Assembly: GCA_946615865.1 (NCBI GenBank)
Contig: CAMOIJ010000027.1
Location: 1 to 36,112 of the forward strand
From: an uncultured Lachnospiraceae bacterium
Lineage (GTDB): Bacteria > Bacillota > Clostridia > Lachnospirales > Lachnospiraceae
DNA: 36,112 bases
Direction: 5' to 3'
Positions within the stretch are counted from its first letter, which is position 1. Every line of letters starts with the position of its first letter. This document shows positions 17,649 through 25,538 of this stretch, piece after piece. The position numbers were made by a program, and so were the translations under genes. The notes beneath the pieces were generated by a model. The model searched no databases. It was not told where the DNA came from and was given only the letters and a program-made list of their open reading frames with translations.

Positions 17649-17722
17649 TATTCCACAATTGTCTCATGAAAACAACAATGGAGTGCTTAAGGAGTTACGG
17701 CGGACATCTCCACGGCTTGTCC

Positions 17723-18046
17723 GGCACTTACTCTCCATCCTTTTACGGCTCGTTGTCAAATCGGATGGTGTGAGAAAGCTTGTTTGGCATACCTGGCACA
17801 AATCCTCCATCGCTTATCGGCTTCAGCTAAATCCGATGGTGCGAAAATAGCTTGTTTGGCACAAACTCTACATCGCTTATCGGTCTCAGCCGATTCCGAT
17901 GGTGTGCGAATAGCTTCCTTGGCACAAACTCTACATCGCTTATCGGTCTCAGCCGATTCCGATGGTGTGCGAATAGCTTCCTTGGCACAAACTCTACATC
18001 GCTTATCGGTCTCAGCCGATTCCGATGGTGTCACTGCTAAAAAGTG
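17723..18046. repeat. 63-bp tandem repeat array of hairpin-forming units
   Basis: Units begin with GGCAC at 17795, 17858, 17921 and 17984, exactly 63 bp apart. Units 2 and 3 are identical and the first 48 bp of unit 4 match them. Unit 1 is divergent, and a degenerate unit starts at 17723. A further relic resembling one arm lies near 18057-18095. Each unit contains an imperfect inverted repeat (left arm CATCGCTTATCGG, loop TCTCAG, right arm CCGATTCCGATG), extended by GCACA/TGTGC outside. It fills the roughly 600-bp gap between divergent tsaE and the lipoprotein gene. Frames on both strands stay open because 63 is divisible by 3. Confidence 0.92.
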
Positions 18047-18175
18047 TCCAAATCCACCCCATCCATCTCGGGAATGCACCGTATCCGATGGTTCTCCTCA
18101 TTATTAATGCCCTTAAACGCTCCATCTATCTTGCTTATTCGCCCGTATTGGTTGGACTGCGTAAGCCCAAGCCGG

Positions 18176-18205
18176 TTGTCCGTTTGTCCTTCGATTTGAT
18201 ATACT
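18176..18205 (+). promoter_or_regulatory. Possible promoter of the lipoprotein gene
   Basis: TTGTCC (18176-18181), 18-bp spacer, TATACT (18200-18205), about 38 bp before the start codon. Matches are moderate and the call is tentative. Confidence 0.45.
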
Positions 18206-18243
18206 TCCAATACAGGCAAATAAACGTAAAGAGGTAAAAAAAG

Positions 18244-20277
18244 ATGTCCATAAAACGACTGATAGCAATGGGGCTTGCCGCTTCAGTCCTGATGGCAGCA
18301 GCAACAGGCTGTGGAAAAGCCGCAGACGCCGGCACGAATGCACCAGCTGACAGCGGTACAACGGCAAATAACGCCGGCAGCACAACACCAAATGGCGCCG
18401 GCAGCGTGACCTCCTCAGAAACTCCCATCGAGGAGCCCTCTCCCTCTCCGGGCAAAGAAGAAGTTAACGATTCTTCGAATGAAACAAGTGATTCCGCCGC
18501 CTACGCCAAGGAAAAAGCATCAGCAATCTCCGCCCTCACAAATCGGCAAATGAGTGAGCGGGATACGGTCTATGTCTACAAAGATTTCAGCATGACGTCC
18601 AATCACTTCACTCAGAAAGCCAAAATGGCCGGAAAGGACGACAGCCTCGTCAAAGACATGGATGAGAACTGGCAGGAGGATCCCTATTCGGGCACATCCT
18701 GTATCCGCTGCGAAGTGTCGACCCGGATCGAGGACTGGGGCGGCTGGCTGTTTTTGAACGGTTACCTTCCTAAAGGCGAGACAGTGCCCCTCTTAAATGA
18801 CGGGAGCACAGACGGGCAGGGTCTGGACCTGACCGGTGCGACGGAGCTCCGCTTCATGGCAAAAGGCGACAGGGGCGGCGAGAAAGTTGAATTCTTCACT
18901 GCGGGTTTTGGCTACGACGGGAGCAGCGACAGGAAAAACGTCGAGTACCCCGACAGCGCCAAGAAACAGTCTGCCGGCTGGATTGAGCTGACAGATCAGT
19001 GGGAGGAATATGTGATCCCGCTCGATAGCGCTGACATGAGCTATATTGTCTGTGGGTTCGGCTATGTTTTGAACGATCAGAAAGATGGAGTTGCGGACAA
19101 TGTGTTCTACCTCGACGAGATCCGGTTCTGCGGGGACATGGAGTCTGCGCAGTCGGCGCCTGTGATGCTCCGCTCCTATGACACAGAGAATGTATACATC
19201 CAAAATGCCGCGTTTACATATGACAATGCGCTGGCCGGAATGGCTTTCATCTCTGAAGGAATGCAGCCGGAGGCGCAGCAGGTCATGGACGCGTTTGTCT
19301 ATGCGGTGCAGAACGACAGAGCGCTTCCAGGCACCGGTGAGCGGTCCGAAGAGGTAAATCCCATGCGCGTGCGAAACGCATACGCATCCGGAGACATCTC
19401 CGCTTTTCCCGGTTGGGAGAGCGGTGCGAAACTCCCGGGCTGGTATGACAACGAGACCGGCGAGTGGTACGAAGACCGCTACCAGGTCGGCAGCAACGTG
19501 GGAAACACTTCCTACGCAGCAATGGCGCTCATGCAGTATTACAAGGCTTACGGCGGAGAGCAATACCTTCAGACCGCCCGTTCTCTGATGGACTGGGTGA
19601 TCGAGGACTGTTCTGACGGAGGCGACGGCTTCGTCGGCGGCTTTGACGGCTGGCAGGAGGGAGATCCCCCGGTTGTCTATCCATTCACCTACAAATCCAT
19701 TGAACACAACATCGACGCTTATGCGGTATTCAGCGCACTCTACAAAGTCACCGGCAAGTCAAAATACAGAGAAGCCGCCGACAGTGCTCTTCGATTCATA
19801 GAATCTATGTATGATGAGGAGCAGGGGCTGTTCATGACAGGAACGCTCGACGACGGTGTTACGCCGAACGAGAGCGTGGTAGTGCTGGATGCGCAGGTAT
19901 GGTGCCAGATGGCTCTTGGAGATGCTTTTGAGCCCTATAAGAGCGCGCTGGATGTGGTAGATAAGATGAAGAGCCCGGAAGGCGCATATCCCTTCTGTCT
20001 TGAGAATAAAAACGGAGGATGGTGGGCGGAAGGTACTGCCTACACAGCCTTAATGTATAGGGGGATTGATAAATCAGAGGAATACAGGCAGGCAATGGAT
20101 GCCCTCGCTTCTATCCAGCTTGAAAACGGGCTGTTCCCGGCGGCAACCGTGGATGATCTGTCTACGGGGATGGATCTTTTCGACGGGTCCCCTTGGGAGT
20201 ACTCCACTGATGCGCATATTGCGCCGACCGCGTGGTTTGTCATGGCGGCGAATGGATTCAATCCTTACGTTTATTGA
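18244..20277 (+). CDS. Lipoprotein with carbohydrate-binding-like and six-hairpin glycosidase-like domains
   Basis: A 677-aa exported protein. The signal peptide (residues 1-22) ends in a lipobox before Cys23 (AATGC). A Thr/Ser/Gly/Asn-rich linker (about 24-85) lifts the body off the membrane. Residues of about 100-305 look like a beta-sandwich sugar-binding module (DLTGATELRFMAKG, WIELTDQWEEYVIPLD, NVFYLDEIRFCGD). From about 310 to the end, helical repeats with TYDNALAGMAF, GNTSYAAMALMQYYKAYG, EHNIDAYAVFSALY and GGWWAEGTAYTAL suggest an (alpha/alpha)6 barrel. Conserved acidic and aromatic residues suggest glycan hydrolysis, but I cannot name a GH family or substrate. GAGG lies 9 nt before the ATG. 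It is monocistronic, isolated by a repeat array and a terminator. Confidence 0.85.
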   Translation: MSIKRLIAMGLAASVLMAAATGCGKAADAGTNAPADSGTTANNAGSTTPNGAGSVTSSETPIEEPSPSPGKEEVNDSSNETSDSAAYAKEKASAISALTNRQMSERDTVYVYKDFSMTSNHFTQKAKMAGKDDSLVKDMDENWQEDPYSGTSCIRCEVSTRIEDWGGWLFLNGYLPKGETVPLLNDGSTDGQGLDLTGATELRFMAKGDRGGEKVEFFTAGFGYDGSSDRKNVEYPDSAKKQSAGWIELTDQWEEYVIPLDSADMSYIVCGFGYVLNDQKDGVADNVFYLDEIRFCGDMESAQSAPVMLRSYDTENVYIQNAAFTYDNALAGMAFISEGMQPEAQQVMDAFVYAVQNDRALPGTGERSEEVNPMRVRNAYASGDISAFPGWESGAKLPGWYDNETGEWYEDRYQVGSNVGNTSYAAMALMQYYKAYGGEQYLQTARSLMDWVIEDCSDGGDGFVGGFDGWQEGDPPVVYPFTYKSIEHNIDAYAVFSALYKVTGKSKYREAADSALRFIESMYDEEQGLFMTGTLDDGVTPNESVVVLDAQVWCQMALGDAFEPYKSALDVVDKMKSPEGAYPFCLENKNGGWWAEGTAYTALMYRGIDKSEEYRQAMDALASIQLENGLFPAATVDDLSTGMDLFDGSPWEYSTDAHIAPTAWFVMAANGFNPYVY

Positions 20278-20300
20278 ATATATCGATAAAGTTTTTGACA

Positions 20301-20354
20301 TAAAAAGGGCGCCGCCCTTGCTGAGCAAATACAGCAAGGATGCGGCGCCCTTTT
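20301..20354. terminator. Bidirectional terminator between lipoprotein gene and ribU
   Basis: A long hairpin: outer arms AAAAGGGCGCCGC and GCGGCGCCCTTTT, inner arms CCTTGCTG and CAGCAAGG, 8-nt loop. A-tracts and T-tracts on both sides mean it can terminate both the plus-strand lipoprotein gene and the minus-strand ribU. Confidence 0.9.
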
Positions 20355-20390
20355 CATCAAAATCCTTTTATGTTCCCGAAAGACCGGCTA

Positions 20391-21146
20391 TTACTGAGAA
20401 GCTCTCACACTCTCCTGCGCGCTTGCGCCGTACTTGATGATCGGGCTGATCTTCTTGTAGATCAGCATTGTCAGCGCTGAAATGCCGATGCCCTTGATGA
20501 GGTTGATCGGAGCCACCATCATGATCACAAATGTGGTGATGTTGGTGACTGCGGGGTTGATCGCCGCGCCCATGCCCAGAATGACATCTAAAGGCATGCC
20601 GAACAATCTTGCAAATGTAGGAAGCAGGTAAACCGCGTTGAACCATGTGCCGAAGATGGTCATGACGATCGTGCCGACCGCGCAGCCGATCAGGGCGCTG
20701 CGCTTGGATTTATTAAACCGGTAGATCACAGATGCGGGAAGTACCAGCATGCATCCGATCAGGTAGTTGGCGAGGTCTCCGACAAAAGCAGTGGAGGTGG
20801 ACTTGATCATCAGTTTGACAACCTGCTTGACAAATTCAACCAGAACGCCCGCCACAGGGCCGAAAGCAAAGCCGGCGATCAGCGCTGGAAGTTCGCTGAA
20901 GTCCAGCTTGTAGAAATTGGGCGCGATCGGAAGCGCGAAGTCAAAGCAGTAAAGGATTCCGGAGATCGCTCCGAACATACCGATCATGACGATCTTTCTG
21001 GTGGCCAGGACTCTGTCCTTGTCACCGTTTTTGCGCTTGGCCGCTTTCTCAATTCCATAAGCGATCAGCGTGATCGCAAGCACTGTGACCAGGCACACGC
21101 CTACAAAGCTTGCATTTTCCTTGACTGCAGTAAAGAATCCGTTCAT
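20391..21146 (-). CDS. ribU: Riboflavin ECF transporter S component RibU
   Basis: Membrane substrate-binding subunit for riboflavin uptake, which needs the shared ECF module (EcfA, EcfA', EcfT, not in this window). It is 251 aa with an extra N-terminal helix (about residues 12-32), a basic loop, then about five or six further helices. The substrate-region signature YKLDFSELPALIAGFAFGPVAGVL (about 85-108) is characteristic of RibU. The start at 21146 is fixed by AGGAGG 8 nt upstream. The longer frame runs through the riboswitch expression platform and is not real. The FMN riboswitch upstream strongly supports riboflavin as substrate. Confidence 0.93.
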   Translation of the reverse strand: MNGFFTAVKENASFVGVCLVTVLAITLIAYGIEKAAKRKNGDKDRVLATRKIVMIGMFGAISGILYCFDFALPIAPNFYKLDFSELPALIAGFAFGPVAGVLVEFVKQVVKLMIKSTSTAFVGDLANYLIGCMLVLPASVIYRFNKSKRSALIGCAVGTIVMTIFGTWFNAVYLLPTFARLFGMPLDVILGMGAAINPAVTNITTFVIMMVAPINLIKGIGISALTMLIYKKISPIIKYGASAQESVRASQ

Positions 21147-21210
21147 TTTCTTTTCCTCCTTAAATGACTGTAATTCTTTTTCAAACTTCTTCGGCAATGT
21201 GTATGGCTGC

Positions 21211-21241
21211 AAAAAGCCCCGGGCGCATACGCGCTCGGGGC
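21211..21241 (-). terminator. Riboswitch expression-platform terminator before ribU
   Basis: On the minus strand an 11-bp GC-rich stem (GCCCCGAGCGC/GCGCCCGGGGC, one G-U, 4-nt loop) is followed by five T residues. It lies between the FMN aptamer and the ribU ribosome binding site, the layout of a transcription-terminating OFF switch. Confidence 0.88.
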
Positions 21242-21299
21242 CAATACATCCGACAACAGCAGAAAACAGACACAGTCCATTATCTGCGCAAAACCAGAA

Positions 21300-21412
21300 G
21301 TTTGTTCTTCCATCCAGACTATACTGTTGGTCCCGGAGTTTCACCGAGTCAGCCGCCGAAGCGGGTCGCGGACTATACCGCCAGTAGGGAATTTCACCCT
21401 GCCCCGAAAAAC
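21300..21412 (-). promoter_or_regulatory. FMN riboswitch (RFN element)
   Basis: The minus strand carries the conserved RFN segments in order: CGGGGCAGGGTGAAATTCCC, GGCGGTATAGTCCGCGACCC, a variable arm, TCGGTGAAACTCCGGGACC, AACAGTATAGTCTGGATGG and GAAGAAC. P1 can form from GTTTTTC (21412-21406) and GAACAAAC (21307-21300). FMN binding should favour the downstream terminator and turn off ribU. Confidence 0.96.
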
Positions 21413-21464
21413 ATCGTGGTTATTCAGTTACTGAAGGTCTTATGCTGCCCTTCAAAGCATTTAC

Positions 21465-21493
21465 ATTATATATCCCTATCGGGAACATGTAAA
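21465..21493 (-). promoter_or_regulatory. ribU promoter
   Basis: Minus strand: -35 TTTACA (21493-21488), 17-bp spacer, -10 TATAAT (21470-21465). It begins 6 bp past the murA stop codon and directs transcription into the FMN riboswitch. Confidence 0.82.
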
Positions 21494-21499
21494 TCAAAA

Positions 21500-22795
21500 T
21501 CATCCGACGCGGAACATAAATTTCCGCTTGTCCTCATCAGTATCGATCTTCTCAATATGAGCGCCGATCTTGCGGAGCTTCTCCGGGAAGTCCTCGTAAC
21601 CTCTTTCAATAAACTTGATATCAAAGATCTCGCTGTAATCGTCGGCAGCCAGGGCTGCGATCACAAGAGCTGCTCCTGCTCTCAGGTCAGGTGAGCTCAG
21701 GTGTGCGCCGGTATACTGCTCTACGCCGTCGATGATCGCTGTGTTTCCTTCCACAGTGATGTTCGCGCCCATCTTGGTCAGCTCATCCACATATTTGAAC
21801 CGGTTCTCGAAGATACTCTCGGTGACAATGCTGATTCCTCTGCACAATCCCAGAACACACGTGATCTGCGGCTGCATATCTGTGGGGAAACCGGGATACG
21901 GCAATGTTTTGACATTTGTGCGGCCGAGCCTTCTGGTGGCTACCACGCGCACCATATCATCCGACTCCTCGATCTGACAGCCGATCTCAAGGAGCTTGGC
22001 TGTAATAGACTCCAGGTGCTTGGGAATGACATTCTTGATCGTAACATCCCCTCTTGTGGCCGCAGCGGCAAACATAAAGGTTCCCGCCTCGATCTGGTCC
22101 GGGATAATGGAATAGTTGGTTCCATGAAGAGCGCTGACGCCCTTGATGCGGATCACGTCCGTTCCGGCGCCCTTGATCCTCGCGCCCATACTGTTGAGGA
22201 AGTTCGCGAGATCGACGACATGGGGCTCTTTAGCGGCATTCTCGATCGTTGTGTTGCCTTCCGCCATGACTGCAGCCATGATAATGTTGATGGTTGCGCC
22301 TACGGAGACGACGTCCATATAAATGTGAGATCCGACAAGCCTGTCCGCCCTCGCCGCAACCCGTCCGGAAGCCAGTCTGACAGATGCTCCGAGCGCGCGG
22401 AAGCCCTTGATGTGCTGGTCAATGGGACGAAGTCCGATGTTGCAGCCGCCGGGAAGAGCCACGTCCGCTTTCCTATACTTGCCGAGAAGGGAACCGATCA
22501 GATAATAGGATCCCCTGATCTTTCTGACATACTCATTGTCGACCGGCGTGTCCTTACTGATGCCTGACCCGTTGATCCGGAATGTATGGCGGTCCACCTT
22601 CTCCACGTATCCTCCGATCACTTCGATCGTCTTGAGGATTGCCCTGATATCGCTGACATCCGGCACGTTTTCCACTGTCACAGTCTCATTCGTCATGATC
22701 GATGCCGCGAGAATCGCGAGAGCCGCGTTCTTGGCTCCGGCAATCTCTACTTCTCCGGACAGAGAATTTCCGCCTTTTACTATATAATGTTCCAT
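21500..22795 (-). CDS. murA: UDP-N-acetylglucosamine 1-carboxyvinyltransferase
   Basis: First committed step of peptidoglycan synthesis: transfers enolpyruvate from PEP to UDP-GlcNAc. It has AGAKNAAL with Lys22. The active-site loop PGGCNIGLRPIDQHIKGF has Cys118, predicting fosfomycin sensitivity of the usual type. FPTDMQPQ carries the catalytic Asp and SPDLRAGAAL is near the end. Length 431 aa is normal for this two-domain inside-out barrel. Firmicutes often carry two paralogues (MurA and MurZ), and sequence alone does not say which this is. GAGG lies 6 nt before the ATG, and a consensus promoter lies upstream. Confidence 0.96.
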   Translation of the reverse strand: MEHYIVKGGNSLSGEVEIAGAKNAALAILAASIMTNETVTVENVPDVSDIRAILKTIEVIGGYVEKVDRHTFRINGSGISKDTPVDNEYVRKIRGSYYLIGSLLGKYRKADVALPGGCNIGLRPIDQHIKGFRALGASVRLASGRVAARADRLVGSHIYMDVVSVGATINIIMAAVMAEGNTTIENAAKEPHVVDLANFLNSMGARIKGAGTDVIRIKGVSALHGTNYSIIPDQIEAGTFMFAAAATRGDVTIKNVIPKHLESITAKLLEIGCQIEESDDMVRVVATRRLGRTNVKTLPYPGFPTDMQPQITCVLGLCRGISIVTESIFENRFKYVDELTKMGANITVEGNTAIIDGVEQYTGAHLSSPDLRAGAALVIAALAADDYSEIFDIKFIERGYEDFPEKLRKIGAHIEKIDTDEDKRKFMFRVG

Positions 22796-22824
22796 ACCGT
22801 CCCTCGTTGTAATCGCTTTTTCGC

Positions 22825-22862
22825 AGTATCAGGATGATACTCCCGCCGTCTGCCGCTGTCAA
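22825..22862 (-). promoter_or_regulatory. murA promoter with an inverted repeat over the -10
   Basis: Minus strand: -35 TTGACA (22862-22857), 17-bp spacer, -10 TATCAT (22839-22834). A 7-bp inverted repeat, AGTATCA/TGATACT with a 3-bp centre (22825-22841), covers the -10 hexamer. Confidence 0.75.
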
Positions 22863-22907
22863 TTGTCAGTTTGACGGCAAATTACCGCTTCTGAAAGTCG
22901 ATCTCTG

Positions 22908-23603
22908 TTATGTTTTCCCAAGGTTTTTCCTGCTGTGGGAGCGGTTCCTTCCTCTCCCGCCTGCAGCCCCGGATCCCGCCGACGCCGTCTTTTTGCGGAC
23001 TGAATAGCCGAATTTCCCGATCTTGTCACCCAGGGCAAAATAATCACCGTGGGAATACGCTATCAGGTCCGCCTTCTCCAGTTCCAGCCTTCCTTTATCG
23101 TCGAGATATCGTTCTTCCACGCTTACATTCACAACTTCCGCAATGAACATATCGTGGCTGCCGAGCCTTAAGATCTGCTTCACCGAGCACTCGAGGACCA
23201 CAGGGCTCTGGGCCACTCCGGGCGCTCCGATCTTTTCAGATTCCAAAGGCGTCAGTTTCATTTCTCTGAACTTATCAGTATTTCTTCCCGATCTTACTCC
23301 GCAGAAATCAGTTGCTTCCGCAAGCGCCCGGGTCGTCAGACTGATCGTAAATTCGCCTGTTTCTTCAATGATATGGTGGGAAAAGCGCTCCTTACGGATC
23401 GACACGGACACCATGACGGGGTCGCTGCAGACCGTTCCGGCCCATGCAGCCGTCATAAGGTTGTCCTTTCCGTCCTTGTCCCTGCACCCGATCAGCACAG
23501 CCGGCACCGGATAGAGCATGTTCGAAGCTCTCCAGTTCTGCCTGCTCCCGGGCTCTGCCGTACTCTTCCTTGCTGGGACGGCCTTTCCTGCCTCGCGCCT
23601 CAA
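22908..23603 (-). CDS. Flavin reductase-like (FMN-binding split-barrel) protein
   Basis: A 231-aa frame whose core (about residues 24-200) matches the flavin-reductase-like split barrel. It has NMLYPVPAVLIGC, NLMTAAWAGTVCSDPVMVSVSI, HHIIEETGEFTISL and TDFCGVRSGRNTDKF, as in small clostridial FMN-binding redox proteins. The substrate is unknown. The start is unusual: no ATG precedes the conserved core, so the best candidate is a TTG at 23603, which overlaps the preceding stop as TTGA. The first 20 or so residues are not family-like. The end is a basic Gly/Ser/Arg-rich tail of about 28 residues beyond the usual domain. A GTG- or ATG-start error or degenerate N-terminus is possible. Confidence 0.8.
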   Translation of the reverse strand: MRREAGKAVPARKSTAEPGSRQNWRASNMLYPVPAVLIGCRDKDGKDNLMTAAWAGTVCSDPVMVSVSIRKERFSHHIIEETGEFTISLTTRALAEATDFCGVRSGRNTDKFREMKLTPLESEKIGAPGVAQSPVVLECSVKQILRLGSHDMFIAEVVNVSVEERYLDDKGRLELEKADLIAYSHGDYFALGDKIGKFGYSVRKKTASAGSGAAGGRGRNRSHSRKNLGKT

Positions 23604-24259
23604 TGCAGTATGCCTGTCAGAAGCGCGATCAGCCCAGCTCCCTCGAGAACCTGGATCACCATTACCGCTATGAGAAGGCCGACAGAAACCTTCTGCATGG
23701 TAGTCTGGGCTCTGTCCGGCTCGGACTGCTTCTGGATGATTTCGAGCTTCTCGTTCAGCTCTTTTGTCTGATCCGTGAGCTCTGCGATCATGGACGCCTG
23801 TACATTTCTGTAGACGCGAACGTTATCTCTGTGGTTAAAATCGTTAGCCTCCTGGAAGAGATCGCGCGTCTCTCCGGAGGATTCCCGGATGGAACCGATG
23901 ATCTGCTCCCTCGCGTCGTTGATGGACGCCTGCATCTCGGCCCGGAAAGCTTTGTGGTCCCACTCCTCGAGCTCCGCCAGCTTGTCCGAGATCTGACGGT
24001 TGTTGTCCTCGATCAGTGTCCTGATGCCTTCCGTTGTATTTCTGTTCATGAACTGGAGCTTCTGGACCAGTTCATTATTCTTCTCATATAACTCCCGAAG
24101 TTCGGCGAGGACCTGTGTGTAGTCCTCCACCTCGGCCTTGAGGCGGTCTGTCTGGGCCGCTTCGGCCGCGCCGTTTGCCCTGATCATCTCATCGGGATTA
24201 GTCAGGTCGACCTTCGGCACCGTATTGCTGTAATTCCATACGGAGGCTGAATCTTTCAT
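23600..24259 (-). CDS. Tail-anchored coiled-coil protein, unknown function
   Basis: A 219-aa protein of long charged helices (about residues 25-180) with heptad-like patterns (LKAEVEDYTQVLAELRELYEKN, LNEKLEIIQKQ), followed by one or two C-terminal membrane segments (about 187-215, VGLLIAVMVIQVLEGAGLIALLTG). No signal peptide is present, so the coil should face the cytoplasm as in tail-anchored proteins. I do not recognise a family. The ATG at 24259 is favoured by GAGG 6 nt upstream, and the ATG at 24271 is the alternative. It lies between the glycosyltransferases and the flavin-reductase-like gene, with which it shares a 4-base overlap, suggesting coupled translation. Confidence 0.82.
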   Translation of the reverse strand: MKDSASVWNYSNTVPKVDLTNPDEMIRANGAAEAAQTDRLKAEVEDYTQVLAELRELYEKNNELVQKLQFMNRNTTEGIRTLIEDNNRQISDKLAELEEWDHKAFRAEMQASINDAREQIIGSIRESSGETRDLFQEANDFNHRDNVRVYRNVQASMIAELTDQTKELNEKLEIIQKQSEPDRAQTTMQKVSVGLLIAVMVIQVLEGAGLIALLTGILH

Positions 24260-24337
24260 TCTCTCCCTCATTTCCGGGCATAGGCTGCCCGATCTGTGTG
24301 AAATTTCTTTATATTTTGTAAGAAACTCGTCCTACCA

Positions 24338-24366
24338 ATAATATCATCATCCGAATTCATTTACAA
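24338..24366 (-). promoter_or_regulatory. Probable promoter of the coiled-coil gene
   Basis: Minus strand: -35 TTGTAA (24366-24361), 17-bp spacer, -10 TATTAT (24343-24338). A hairpin CGGGCA/TGCCCG (24277-24294) follows just before the ribosome binding site. A second TATAAA lies nearer the gene, with a less suitable -35. Confidence 0.5.
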
Positions 24367-24479
24367 TCGTTTCGGAGCGCCCTGAGCCCGCTGCGGATAT
24401 TGTGAGACTTCGGCTAAAATTCGCGCAATTTTCTGATTTTTCCAAATAAACTGAACATATGCCGGCGGCGGATCAAAAG

Positions 24480-25523
24480 TCAGGAGCGCCGTCTGATCAG
24501 TCTTCCGACCCTTTCTGCGGCTCCCGCGAGCATCCCTGCCCGCGCCCTGAGAAGATCCGGGATCTGCAGAGGAGACTCCTCGGCCTTGGATCCCACATAG
24601 AGAGGAAACACGCCTTTTGGTCCGTCCTCCTGAATCTCCATATAGAATTCCTCCGGAAGTGTCAGTTTGCTGACGCTCATCCCGAGTTCCTCTCTCTCCA
24701 TACGCTCTATCTCCGCCTGGAAGCAGAGCATTCTGCCCCTCTCGAGGGCGGCTGCCCGCTGCGGGTCTTCTTTCTTCGCTCTCCCTTCGGGGAGCCTTAG
24801 GCCTTTCAGCCCGTATTTGTAGCGGAAATACTCCATATTGCCCGTCTCAAGCTGCTCGTAGAAACTGCTCGTCTGAACCTTTTCCATCTCCCTGCATTTA
24901 GCAGACGGCTCACAGATATTCTTAAAGCCCGCGATCAGGCCTCTGTAGCCGAGATCCAGGTCCTCCAGCCTTGTATAAAAGCGCTCATCGAGGATTCCGG
25001 TCACCTCGAGATATTCCATTCTGTAGATCGCGGCGTCCATCTGAGCGGCTGTGATCCCTGCTTTCCGGGAGCAGCTCGCCGCGCTCCTTCCCGCGCCGCG
25101 GATAACGGGTTCAGCGGACGGATCCAGAAGCCATCCCGCGCCGCTTATGCGGGGAGGCTCCTCCGCCGACAATATTTTGGCCTGCGCGCTAAGAAGATTC
25201 GAATTGCCGTCAAGGGCTGCGCATAATCGCTCGACGCAGTGCTTCCCCGCAAGCAGCCCCGGGGAGAGCGTCATCACATACGGCGTCTGTGTAATGTGAA
25301 TTCCGGTATTCACCGCGTGTGCCCGCCCTGAATTCATTCCCAGGTCAAAAAAGCGCACGCCCGGAAACTTTTCCCTTGTCTTTTCAAGCTTCTCCGGATC
25401 TGCCGTGCAGTCCATCACGACGATCCGCGGGACTACAGTGCCCGACTGTACTGCTCTCAGGCACCTCTCCAGCTTGTCGGCGTCCCTGCGCACAGGGATG
25501 ATAAGTGTAACTTTATCGCTCAT
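24480..25523 (-). CDS. Family 2 glycosyltransferase with a degenerate DXD motif
   Basis: A 347-aa GT-A protein. It opens VTLIIPVRRDADKLERCLRAVQ, the usual GT2 first strand and helix, and NSGRAHAVNTGI is typical of the rhamnosyltransferase-like branch. Where relatives have a DXD metal motif (normally LNPD or LDDD), this one reads LSPG at 86-89 with no acidic residue. The acceptor-side acidic motif EDLDLGYRG (187-195) is intact. The C-terminal 120 residues are charged and helical. It may be catalytically altered or use another metal ligand. Third gene of the cluster, 15 bp after the preceding glycosyltransferase. Probably cell-envelope polysaccharide synthesis. Confidence 0.85.
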   Translation of the reverse strand: MSDKVTLIIPVRRDADKLERCLRAVQSGTVVPRIVVMDCTADPEKLEKTREKFPGVRFFDLGMNSGRAHAVNTGIHITQTPYVMTLSPGLLAGKHCVERLCAALDGNSNLLSAQAKILSAEEPPRISGAGWLLDPSAEPVIRGAGRSAASCSRKAGITAAQMDAAIYRMEYLEVTGILDERFYTRLEDLDLGYRGLIAGFKNICEPSAKCREMEKVQTSSFYEQLETGNMEYFRYKYGLKGLRLPEGRAKKEDPQRAAALERGRMLCFQAEIERMEREELGMSVSKLTLPEEFYMEIQEDGPKGVFPLYVGSKAEESPLQIPDLLRARAGMLAGAAERVGRLIRRRS

Positions 25524-25538
25524 TATAACAATACTGCC

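Noticed and set aside
17795-18046. CRISPR array
   Set aside because: The 63-bp units are contiguous and near-identical throughout, with no unique spacers and no cas genes.
17756-18107. Two overlapping 107-aa open frames on opposite strands
   Set aside because: Both arise from a 63-bp repeat whose length is a multiple of 3. No ribosome binding site or non-repeat domain supports either, so I annotate the repeat rather than a gene, while leaving translation as a testable possibility.
21147-21344. 66-codon N-terminal extension of ribU
   Set aside because: It crosses the riboswitch terminator and part of the aptamer. AGGAGG points to the ATG at 21146.
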